Part shown: one piece after another, positions 1 through 5,215 of the stretch
Position numbering within the stretch: position 1 is the stretch's first letter
Layout of the letters: each line of letters begins with the position of its first letter
From: Candidatus Firestoneibacteriota bacterium
GTDB lineage: Bacteria > Oederibacteriota > JAAXVQ01
Direction of reading: 5' to 3'
Length of the DNA: 5,215 bases
Assembly: GCA_013335425.1 (NCBI GenBank)
Contig: JAAXVQ010000176.1
Location: forward strand, 1-5,215
Notes under the pieces: model-generated
What the model saw: the letters and a program-made list of their open reading frames with translations, nothing else
What the model was told of the DNA's origin: nothing
The model's database searches: none
Program-made: the position numbers and the translations under genes

Positions 1-1
1 A

Positions 2-907
2 TCCGCGCCGCTGGCCCAGGCCAGAGCCTTTCTGCAATCCCTGCCCTCCCGAACCCTGCTGGTTTTTCCCCGCCACGACGAGGGACATGCCTTGGCCTAT
101 CTCCAAGCCTTTGAAGGTCTGCGCCCGGACGTGCGCCTCCAGGCTTTCAGCGCCGTCTGGCCCTCCAAACCCTACACCGGAGTCACGGTTTTGGAATTGC
201 TGGGTATCACGCCTGAAGCGCGTCAGCGCCGCCGTCTAAATTTTTCCGAATATTGGAACCAACAATTGCGCGCCGAATTGACGGGCGGCGGTTCGGCCTA
301 TCTGCTCACCACGCAATTTTCCCCGGACCCCGGGTTGGATGAATTTCTGCGGACCTTCGAACTCACCGGAGTCCGGGCCTTGGAAACCCGCGCGTCCCAT
401 GAGCAACCCCAGTCCCAGCAAATGCTGATTTTCGCCCTGACCCCCCGCGCGCGCCCTGAATCCGCCGAACGCCCGCCGGGACGACCGCAAGGCGTTTTTC
501 CCCGGAATTTACGCCTGCTTAAGGTCCAAAGCCTGACGGCGGACAATGCGCCGGGTTTCCGCTCGTGCCTTTCCTGCCGCCTGCTTTGGGAACCCTGGCC
601 GGAACGCAAATTGCCGAACCATTTTTTAGAATTTACTTTGGCGGAGGCAGGCGGTAGTGCCGGCGTCCGGTCCTTGGGACAGCGCCCCTTGGTTCAGGCG
701 CCCGACCCGCAAGCGGTTTTGCCCGATTGTTTTTGGGAGACTTATCAATTTTTCCTACCCGCGGGATTGCCGGCCGGACATTACCGGCTCTACGCCGCGC
801 TCTGGGACGCGGGCCTGCGGGAATGGATTCCGGCGGCCAAAACCCAAGATCCGTCCGGTTATGGCGTGGTGGTGGGGGAATTTTCCGTGGAAGCGGGACG
901 GCCGTAG
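2..907 (+). CDS. C-terminal part of a probable DUF2723/PMT-type membrane glycosyltransferase (5' end outside window)
   Basis: The reading frame is already open at the left edge and gives 301 residues ending in TAG, so the start lies outside the window. A TTG at 92 is inside the frame and is not a credible start. Residues 18-46 (leucine-rich strand, then HDEGHALAYLQAFEGLRPDVRL) resemble the segment after the membrane part of DUF2723 (protein O-mannosyltransferase-like) proteins, where 'DN.TF..WYLQ..EG.RPDV' is typical. Residues from about 165 to the end read as a beta-sandwich, with a strand and turn pattern around 'LPAGLPAGHYRLYAALWD' often seen at the C terminus of envelope glycosyltransferases. 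No transmembrane helix is visible here, so this part would lie in the periplasm, with the membrane helices encoded upstream. The last 49 bp overlap the convergent SpoIID gene. The coding frame is secure; the family call rests on remembered motif resemblance and is moderate. Confidence 0.6.
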   Translation, partial: SAPLAQARAFLQSLPSRTLLVFPRHDEGHALAYLQAFEGLRPDVRLQAFSAVWPSKPYTGVTVLELLGITPEARQRRRLNFSEYWNQQLRAELTGGGSAYLLTTQFSPDPGLDEFLRTFELTGVRALETRASHEQPQSQQMLIFALTPRARPESAERPPGRPQGVFPRNLRLLKVQSLTADNAPGFRSCLSCRLLWEPWPERKLPNHFLEFTLAEAGGSAGVRSLGQRPLVQAPDPQAVLPDCFWETYQFFLPAGLPAGHYRLYAALWDAGLREWIPAAKTQDPSGYGVVVGEFSVEAGRP

Positions 908-2208
908 CGACCGGCCAAAGACGTGCCTTGGAAGTAATGTTTTAAGATTTCCGGATAGCCGAAACCGTACTGCGCCATACCGCGGGCGCCCCACTGACAC
1001 AACCCCACCCCGTGTCCGAGCCCTCGCCCTGAAAGCTTGAATTGCTGTCCCTCCACGGCGATGGTGTAAAATTTGCTTAAAATTTTTGATTTGCCGAAAT
1101 CCTGATTCAACAAACGGCGAAAATTTTCTTCGCTCACAACCTTGGTGCGCAGATTGCTTACCAGCAGGATGCGCTGCACGCGCCCGGAAAAATTCACCCA
1201 GTCCACCTTAACGTCCTGCAGTTCTTCGTCCGCGCAGAGCCAATGGTTGTTTTTCATGAGCCGTTGCAGACGGTATAAGGACGTTAAAATCGTCCAGGTG
1301 GAAAACGGCGAATGCGAGCAATAGGGACGGTTGTCCGGGCTCCAGCGATCTTCCACCCGACTCAAGTACGGCACCGCCTGCCCGCCCCAAACTTCGTGCA
1401 CATAGGCCGTGTTGCCCCCGCAGGTACTGTGGTAGAACGCCTCGGCCAAATGCCCCTGATAAGCCAAAACTTCCCCCAGGGTTTCCTTCACCGCGCGTTC
1501 GGCCCGGCGTGAAACCAAGAACCTTCCCTTGTAGACCTGGCAATGCGTGGCATCGCAAAAATTGTAGCCGAAGCGCCCATGCCGGCTTAAATTTTTCAGG
1601 GCCCAGGTGCGCGCCACCACGACCTGCGCCTTGAGCGCCTCGGTGGTGAAATGCTCGGGGTCCATTTCCGAAGGCAGCACCCGCGCCAGGTACAACTCCA
1701 ACGGCAATTGGTTGACGAACGCCAGGCGCCCATATTTGACCGAGACCTCGATGCCGCCGCCTTCGTAATTGCGGCGAATATTGAGCTCCGGCACCGAAAG
1801 CTTGATGAAAACCAGACGGCCGTCCCCGCTTTTAACCCAAATCTTGGAATAGCGCGGAGCCGCCCGAGCCGCTTCCGGGCCGGGTTCGAAGGCTACGGCC
1901 ACTTGCTGATCCTGCAGGGAAACATAGACGTGGCGGGATTGCGCCGGACGGGGCAGGGGTGTCCCGGCCTCGTCGCAAAGCACCAGGGCGCCGTCGCTCA
2001 AATCAAAACGGGCCCGGGTGACTTCAAATTGCTGAAAAATCCGGATGCGGACCGTGGGGCCCGTGTACAAGGGCTCCAAGGACCAATAATTTTGGAGGGG
2101 TTCGACCGGAGTGCACCCGGCGGCCAGCATCAGCAGCAGGCCGCCCAAGGCGCCTAAAAACCGGAGGCGATTATCGCGCGGTACGCTTACGCTGCGTTGT
2201 CCGCGCAT
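859..2208 (-). CDS. SpoIID/LytB-domain lipoprotein, probable peptidoglycan lytic transglycosylase
   Basis: The 449-residue protein should cut denuded or remodelled glycan strands, the activity known for SpoIID, from the periplasmic face of a membrane. Residues 1-31 form a lipoprotein signal peptide: basic n-region, leucine/glycine-rich core, and lipobox LMLAAGC with Cys32 as the lipidated residue. The SpoIID domain follows. LPSEMDPEHF at 178-187 carries the presumed catalytic Glu181, then EALKAQVVVARTWAL at 190-204. CDATHC at 218-223 matches the Cys/His metal site, YHSTCGGNT spans 259-267, and the C-terminal GRGLGHGVGLCQWGA block begins near 394. All hallmark motifs are present, so it is probably active. 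No sporulation context is visible, so a role in cell-wall remodelling, as in LytB-like homologues of non-sporulating bacteria, is inferred. ATG 2208 was chosen because it gives a signal peptide of normal length. ATG 2277 and ATG 2319 are in frame but add a proline-rich leader. None of the three has a clear Shine-Dalgarno, so translation may be coupled to the upstream gene, whose end overlaps this start by 38 bp. Confidence 0.93.
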   Translation of the reverse strand: MRGQRSVSVPRDNRLRFLGALGGLLLMLAAGCTPVEPLQNYWSLEPLYTGPTVRIRIFQQFEVTRARFDLSDGALVLCDEAGTPLPRPAQSRHVYVSLQDQQVAVAFEPGPEAARAAPRYSKIWVKSGDGRLVFIKLSVPELNIRRNYEGGGIEVSVKYGRLAFVNQLPLELYLARVLPSEMDPEHFTTEALKAQVVVARTWALKNLSRHGRFGYNFCDATHCQVYKGRFLVSRRAERAVKETLGEVLAYQGHLAEAFYHSTCGGNTAYVHEVWGGQAVPYLSRVEDRWSPDNRPYCSHSPFSTWTILTSLYRLQRLMKNNHWLCADEELQDVKVDWVNFSGRVQRILLVSNLRTKVVSEENFRRLLNQDFGKSKILSKFYTIAVEGQQFKLSGRGLGHGVGLCQWGARGMAQYGFGYPEILKHYFQGTSLAGRYGRPASTENSPTTTP

Positions 2209-2572
2209 GGGACCCGGAGGGGGTTTGGGGGCCGGACGATTTGGAAGCTTGCGGGCGGGTTTGGGCTTTTCGTTCATTGCCGGACCATTTGAACATGCTG
2301 CGTTCTTCGGGCGTAACATCTTTTAAAATGTCCAACAGGCGAATGCTGCGCGCGAGGGTTTGCAGACGCAGGGCGATCTCGTGTTCCTTCAAGCGGGGAT
2401 TGACCGCCTTGAGGCGCAGAGCGGTTTTAGCCGCCAGCAAGACAGCGTTGCCGATGCGGTCCAGCGGATTTTCATGTTGAATCAATTTAATGCTTTCGGA
2501 AAAAGCGCCCAAATATTCTTCCAAGCTGCGTTCCGGTTGGTTTTCGGCCAAGGTATCCAGGTACTTTTTCAT
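2171..2572 (-). CDS. Hypothetical protein, 133 aa, helical with basic low-complexity tail
   Basis: I do not recognise the family. From ATG 2572 the protein has a helical, charged N-terminal part (about residues 1-95). It includes an alanine/leucine-rich stretch (NAVLLAAKTALRLKAVNPRL) and an amphipathic segment (EIALRLQTLARSIRLLDIL). A tail of about 35 residues follows, rich in Ser, Thr, Lys, Arg, Gln and Pro and probably disordered. No signal peptide or membrane helix is seen, so it is likely cytoplasmic. The start is well supported: GGGGGGAA lies just upstream, and the promoter -10 box at 2611-2616 excludes the longer frame beginning at 2620. ATG 2587 is possible but lacks a ribosome binding site. 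It is the first gene after this promoter and overlaps the SpoIID lipoprotein gene, so the two are probably co-transcribed and perhaps translationally coupled. A faint likeness to ScpA-type helices was considered, but it is too weak to name. Confidence 0.75.
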   Translation of the reverse strand: MKKYLDTLAENQPERSLEEYLGAFSESIKLIQHENPLDRIGNAVLLAAKTALRLKAVNPRLKEHEIALRLQTLARSIRLLDILKDVTPEERSMFKWSGNERKAQTRPQASKSSGPQTPSGSHARTTQRKRTAR

Positions 2573-2575
2573 ATG

Positions 2576-2583
2576 TTCCCCCC
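2576..2583 (-). promoter_or_regulatory. Ribosome binding site of the 133-aa gene
   Basis: On the minus strand GGGGGGAA precedes ATG 2572 by three bases, which places the G-run 6 to 11 bases upstream of the start codon. It is a variant of the GGAGG core. It decides the start in favour of 2572 over 2587 and 2620, which have no purine-rich tract. Confidence 0.6.
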
Positions 2584-2610
2584 GCATGCATCGAAAGCTA
2601 TGAAGGCTGT

Positions 2611-2639
2611 ATTGTACCATTGCCGCCCGCGCTTCACAA
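2611..2639 (-). promoter_or_regulatory. Sigma70-type promoter for the 133-aa protein / SpoIID unit
   Basis: Read on the minus strand, TTGTGA (2639-2634, 4 of 6 matches to TTGACA) and TACAAT (2616-2611, 5 of 6 to TATAAT) are separated by exactly 17 bp. Transcription would begin near 2604 and leave a leader of about 30 nt before ATG 2572, containing the G-rich ribosome binding site. It lies in the gap immediately downstream of the inverted-repeat element. It is inferred from sequence only, but spacing, box quality and position relative to the gene all agree. Confidence 0.65.
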
Positions 2640-2691
2640 CGGGCAAAAAAGGGTTGCGCGTTCGCTTAAATAAAATGCCTTAACAAACTGC

Positions 2692-2733
2692 GGGTCCCGG
2701 GCGGGTTTGGGAAAAAACTTTTTGCGGGAAAAC
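2692..2733 (+). repeat. Left arm of the 42-bp inverted repeat
   Basis: Perfect reverse complement of 2872-2913. Pairing stops outside at 2691 (C against T at 2914) and inside after 2733. The next inner pair (2734 G, 2871 T) could only be a G-U wobble in RNA. Read outward on the minus strand, the arm encodes FSRKKFFPKPARDP. Confidence 0.9.
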
Positions 2734-2871
2734 GGCCCTAGCGTCACGCGGGGCTCGCTTAACGCTCGATCAGACCCTCCTACCCGGCGGTCACTCGCGT
2801 CCTCCCATTTAGGCAAACCGTGTCTTGCAGAGCGGAGGAGTTGAGTATACCAAGCGGTGCTCGGCGGGCAT

Positions 2872-2913
2872 GTTTTCCCGCAAAAAGTTTTTTCCCAAAC
2901 CCGCCCGGGACCC
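2872..2913 (-). repeat. Right arm of the 42-bp inverted repeat
   Basis: Perfect reverse complement of 2692-2733. It ends 17 bp beyond the DUF3467 stop codon at 2931-2933, and the short stretch in between is AT-rich (TTTTTATAAATTAGAC on the plus strand). Read outward on the plus strand it encodes the same peptide as the left arm does on the minus strand. Confidence 0.9.
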
Positions 2914-2930
2914 TTTTTATAAATTAGACT

Positions 2931-3248
2931 TTAATGCAGCCGGATGTTCTTTTCATCCGGCCCGGGAGCCAATTCCTTGATTTCGCCGAAGACCTGTTCG
3001 TAGCGCGCCACGTTTTCCGTCAGGGCCTTTAAAAACCGCTTGGTGTGCCCCGGGGAGCTGATGATGCGCGCACGCACCTTGGCCTTGGGCTGCTGCGGTT
3101 GCAAAAAAACAAAATCCATGACAAACTCCGCGGCGCTGTGCGCCACCAAGGCCAGGTTGGCGTACGCCCCCTGAGCCGTAACATCGTCGATCTCCACCTG
3201 CAATTGCAGGGTCTGAGGCTGAGGTTCGGGTTTCTGATCCTTGTTCAT
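2931..3248 (-). CDS. DUF3467 domain-containing protein
   Basis: The 105-residue protein fits the usual size of the DUF3467 family, whose function is unknown. The family pattern is clear. An N-terminal linker rich in Gln and Pro (1-13) leads into a beta-strand LQLQVEIDD (14-22). Then come AQGAYANLALVAHSAAEFVMDF (25-46), KAKVRARIISSPGHTKRFLKAL (55-76) and ENVARYEQVFGEI (78-90). The SP.H.K motif and the YE..FG helix end are hallmarks of the family. There is no signal peptide or membrane helix, so it is probably cytoplasmic. ATG 3248 has a strong ribosome binding site. The gene starts 46 bp after the stop of the DUF2298-type gene on the same strand and is probably co-transcribed with it. The long inverted repeat follows it closely. 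Confidence 0.9.
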   Translation of the reverse strand: MNKDQKPEPQPQTLQLQVEIDDVTAQGAYANLALVAHSAAEFVMDFVFLQPQQPKAKVRARIISSPGHTKRFLKALTENVARYEQVFGEIKELAPGPDEKNIRLH

Positions 3249-3256
3249 GTGGTTCG

Positions 3257-3265
3257 ACCTCCCTT
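3257..3265 (-). promoter_or_regulatory. Strong Shine-Dalgarno of the DUF3467 gene
   Basis: On the minus strand AAGGGAGGT lies eight bases before ATG 3248. It is the clearest ribosome binding site in the window, and it fixes the start within the 46-bp gap after the upstream gene. No separate promoter is evident in that gap. Confidence 0.8.
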
Positions 3266-3294
3266 AATTTTTCGCGGATCTTATGCGGCCGGCC

Positions 3295-5215
3295 TCAAAG
3301 CCGGGTTTGATAAATCGTGACCCCGTCAAAATCATACACCACATCCATGAACTTCCTGAATTTCTCCAGGTAAATAAGCGGATACGCCTTTTTCTCATTG
3401 GCGCCCACGTAAACATACTTTACGCGGTAGCGCTGCATCAGCGCCTGTGCCTGCCCTGCGTCCGGACTCCCGAAGATCCAGTTGGCGTCGCTCACGCGCG
3501 CGGAGGTCAGCGCGTCGTTGTAGCGCATCTGCTCCTCCTCGCCGATCCAGCCGATGAGCGTGGGCTGACCCGTGAAAATCGCCACCCGCGTGTCGAAGCA
3601 ATTATACCCCTGGCGCCCGGGGGCTTCCAGCACCACGTCCGTGGCTGTGATGTTCTCGTTGATCCACGAGAGCGCGCGGGCGTCGCCGGGGTTCATGCGG
3701 TCCAAATAGGCTTCCCCGTTCAAGGTCGGGTTTTTAAATTCCGAACACAACCGCAGGCGGTTGTACAAAGAGATCGGCGGGTAGAGTCCCACGCCGAAAA
3801 GCACGGCCGCGAGCACCCAAGTCCAAACTCCCCGGAACATTTGCGGGCGCGCGGCCTGCAGCCAGGGCACCACCAACAAACCTGCAAAAAGCAGGAGCGT
3901 GAGCCAGGGCCACTCGGTGTTGACTTGGAAAAAATTCGCCCAAGCCCACAACACGACCATGCCGGCGGCGCCCAACCAAAGGTTTCGCCGCCCGTGCGCG
4001 CTTCTCAAAAAGCCTCCGGAGACCGGAATTTTTTTTGCGGTTTTTTTCGCCTGCACGGCTTTGGTTTTGGCTCGCGTCCTTGTCTCGGGAACGGTGGCCG
4101 GCGCCAATACGCGGTGCAAACCCGCAGTAAGCGCCAAGGCAAAAAAGATCCAGACAACCATATAAAATTTAAAGACCGTGTTCATGCGGCTCATGTCGCC
4201 GCCCACACCCATGAAATCCTTAACATGCACCCACTCGCAGCCCCAGACCACGGCAAAGCCCAACTCGGCCAACAGCAGGGCCAGCAAAGCCGGCGCGTCC
4301 AAGGGGCGGACCACCACCACGTAAAGGCCCAACAGGAGCATGACCGTCAGCACGGTTAAAAGCACCTGCCCGAAAATCAGCAACACCGTCACGCACAAAG
4401 CCAGGGTTCCGGCCACGTAGACCAGGGCCGGGTAACGGTGCCAGAGGGTTTGCGCACCCCGGACCCAAGGCTCCCACCCAGCGGCCCGGGCGCGGGGTTT
4501 ACCGCCCAATTTTTGCAGCCAGGCGGCCAGGGACGGATAAATTTCCTGGGCCCAAAAACTGCTGATGGCAAAAATCGCCAGCGCAAAAAACACCATGAAA
4601 TCCTTCAAGGTGGTGCGCACCTCGGGGTTCACGAACGCCAGGCTGGTGGAATTGGGAATAAAATTCCGGTGAAAGAAAAACAACAGCAACAAGCCGCCCA
4701 CCGCCACGCGCAACCAGGCCAACGCCGCCGCGCCCAAAGGCTTCCAGGCCCAACCGGGCTTGGTTTGGTTGCGGTAAGCCCGGGCTGTGAGGATCATCAG
4801 CACCAGCAAGGCGTAGGGTGGGAAATTCCAGGTGTTGATGGCTGAAAGCGCACCCAAGGTCAGCGCCGCTAAAAACGCGGACCAACCGCGCTCCCAAGGC
4901 GTATCGCCGCCGGCCTCGGGAAAACGGTCGCGGGCCCGTGGAGCTTGTGAGAGCACATTCAAACCCCAACCGATTAGAGGCAGCGAGTAGGGAATAGCAA
5001 TAATGTGAGCGTGCAGGTCGCCGTATAAAAACGAGAACCAGGGCATCTCGTTGATGGTTCCCTTGATCAGGCGCGTGGGGTTCCACATGAATTCAAACCG
5101 CCCAGCATGCCGCCAGGTTTCCTGCACCCAGGCCGTCAAACCCGCGAGCCCGTTGTTGAACAGCGTTCCGCGGTTGAGGGGCTCGAGCAGGTAGAAGAGC
5201 GCGTGCAGGTTGCCC
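3295..5215 (-). CDS. DUF2298 / YYY-family polytopic membrane protein, probable glycosyltransferase-like (5' end outside window)
   Basis: The frame is open through the right edge, giving 639 residues up to TGA at 3297-3295. A TTG at 5139 is internal, because the preceding codons (GNLHALFYLLEPLNRG) fit the family. Matches to the Chlor_Arch_YYY/DUF2298 family include INEMPWFSFLYGDLHAH (about 54-70), INTWNFPPYALL and MGVGGDMSRMNTVFKFYMVVW. About ten hydrophobic helices follow the GDLHAH motif. After the last helix a soluble domain of about 150 residues carries WINENITATDVVLEAPG, TGQPTLIGW, and YVYVGANEKKAYP shortly before the C terminus, all typical of the family. These proteins are thought to be GT-C-like membrane glycosyltransferases, but the reaction is not established. 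A basic linker (RTRAKTKAVQAKKTAKK) between helices is probably cytoplasmic. It is the upstream gene of a likely operon with the DUF3467 gene. The family call is firm; the biochemical role is uncertain. Confidence 0.92.
   Translation of the reverse strand, partial: GNLHALFYLLEPLNRGTLFNNGLAGLTAWVQETWRHAGRFEFMWNPTRLIKGTINEMPWFSFLYGDLHAHIIAIPYSLPLIGWGLNVLSQAPRARDRFPEAGGDTPWERGWSAFLAALTLGALSAINTWNFPPYALLVLMILTARAYRNQTKPGWAWKPLGAAALAWLRVAVGGLLLLFFFHRNFIPNSTSLAFVNPEVRTTLKDFMVFFALAIFAISSFWAQEIYPSLAAWLQKLGGKPRARAAGWEPWVRGAQTLWHRYPALVYVAGTLALCVTVLLIFGQVLLTVLTVMLLLGLYVVVVRPLDAPALLALLLAELGFAVVWGCEWVHVKDFMGVGGDMSRMNTVFKFYMVVWIFFALALTAGLHRVLAPATVPETRTRAKTKAVQAKKTAKKIPVSGGFLRSAHGRRNLWLGAAGMVVLWAWANFFQVNTEWPWLTLLLFAGLLVVPWLQAARPQMFRGVWTWVLAAVLFGVGLYPPISLYNRLRLCSEFKNPTLNGEAYLDRMNPGDARALSWINENITATDVVLEAPGRQGYNCFDTRVAIFTGQPTLIGWIGEEEQMRYNDALTSARVSDANWIFGSPDAGQAQALMQRYRVKYVYVGANEKKAYPLIYLEKFRKFMDVVYDFDGVTIYQTRL

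Larger units (their letters stand above)
2692..2913. repeat. 222-bp element bounded by 42-bp perfect inverted repeats (MITE-like)
   Basis: The arm at 2692-2733 (starting GGGTCCCGGGCGGGTTTGGG, ending GCGGGAAAAC) is the exact reverse complement of 2872-2913, 42 of 42 bases. The arms enclose 138 bp of unique sequence. Each arm contains a CCCGGG palindrome and an A6-C-T5 tract. The inner spacer has no transposase or other recognisable gene. Its small hairpins are minor, for example the imperfect CCAAGCGGTGCTCGG at about 2850-2864. No convincing target-site duplication flanks the outer ends. Symmetry, length and position in a gap between two transcription units fit a non-autonomous mobile or dispersed repeat. 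A very stable RNA hairpin acting on read-through from the DUF3467 gene is an alternative. Copy number in the genome cannot be seen from here. Confidence 0.8.
2573..2930. other. 358-bp intergenic region
   Basis: This gap lies between the DUF3467 gene and the 133-aa gene. It contains the 222-bp inverted-repeat element (2692-2913), the promoter (2611-2639) and the G-rich ribosome binding site. The 52 bp between promoter and element are AT-rich on the element side (TTAAATAAAATGCC) and show nothing else I can name. A 60-codon frame crosses the left arm (2816 to 2634), but it spans repeat, spacer and promoter and is not supported as a gene. Confidence 0.7.

Noticed and set aside
1651..2157. 168-codon plus-strand open frame.
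   Set aside because: It is antisense to the SpoIID gene, whose motifs are unmistakable, and it has no family resemblance or ribosome binding site.
2573..2620. Longer N terminus for the 133-aa protein starting at ATG 2620 (MVQYSLHSFRC).
   Set aside because: That start codon lies upstream of the predicted transcription start and overlaps the promoter region next to the -10 box. ATG 2572 has the ribosome binding site.
2634..2816. 60-codon minus-strand frame starting MPKWEDASDRRVGG.
   Set aside because: It spans the repeat core, one arm and part of the promoter's -35 region, has no convincing ribosome binding site, and its frame follows from the repeat symmetry. It was kept only as an observation.
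2757..2846. Integron attC-like core pair: GCTTAAC at 2757-2763 and GTTGAGT at 2840-2846, fitting RYYYAAC...GTTRRRY with 90 bp overall.
   Set aside because: The two boxes are not well complementary and the sequence between them lacks the inner palindrome of an attC site. The short degenerate motifs can occur by chance, and no integron gene or cassette array is visible.
2692..2918. Rho-independent terminator made by the inverted repeat, with TTTTTAT following the right arm on the plus strand.
   Set aside because: The 138-nt loop is far too large for an intrinsic terminator, and there is no plus-strand gene upstream to terminate. On the minus strand, where genes do precede it, no U-run follows the stem.
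2685..2920. Target-site duplication flanking the inverted-repeat element.
   Set aside because: The bases before 2692 (ACAAACTGC) and after 2913 (TTTTTATAA) share no direct repeat longer than would occur by chance.
3283..4359. 358-codon plus-strand open frame.
   Set aside because: It is antisense to the well-supported DUF2298-type gene. Its composition is rich in His, Arg, Gln and Gly with no recognisable domain, as expected of a shadow frame in GC-rich DNA.

Overview
The window looks like a piece of a moderately GC-rich chromosome from a Gram-negative, probably uncultured bacterium. A lipoprotein SpoIID/LytB-type peptidoglycan enzyme sits beside a DUF3467 protein and large envelope glycosyltransferase-like membrane proteins. 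This mix is seen in deep-branching lineages such as Omnitrophota/PVC-like, deltaproteobacterial-type or candidate-phylum genomes. The assignment is inferred from gene content only and is weak.

Layout, left to right: (1) the 3' end of a plus-strand gene (to 907) encodes a soluble C-terminal region. It resembles the periplasmic end of DUF2723/PMT-type membrane glycosyltransferases. (2) On the minus strand, a SpoIID-domain lipoprotein (2208 to 859) runs into it tail to tail, and their coding regions overlap by 49 bp. (3) A 133-codon minus-strand gene of unknown function (2572 to 2171) overlaps the start of the SpoIID gene. It has a good sigma70-type promoter just upstream (2611-2639). (4) A 358-bp gap (2573-2930) holds that promoter and a striking 222-bp element bounded by 42-bp perfect inverted repeats (2692-2733 and 2872-2913). 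(5) A DUF3467 gene (3248 to 2931) has a strong Shine-Dalgarno. (6) A large DUF2298/YYY-family membrane protein occupies the rest; its 5' end lies beyond the right edge.

The four minus-strand genes probably form two transcription units: DUF2298-DUF3467, then unknown protein-SpoIID. The inverted-repeat element separates them. The common theme is the cell envelope: glycan transfer at both ends and peptidoglycan cleavage in the middle. The two small proteins have no established function.

The least ordinary item is the long-inverted-repeat element, which looks like a non-autonomous (MITE-like) or otherwise dispersed repeat. No CRISPR array, tRNA, rRNA, transposase gene or phage gene was seen.
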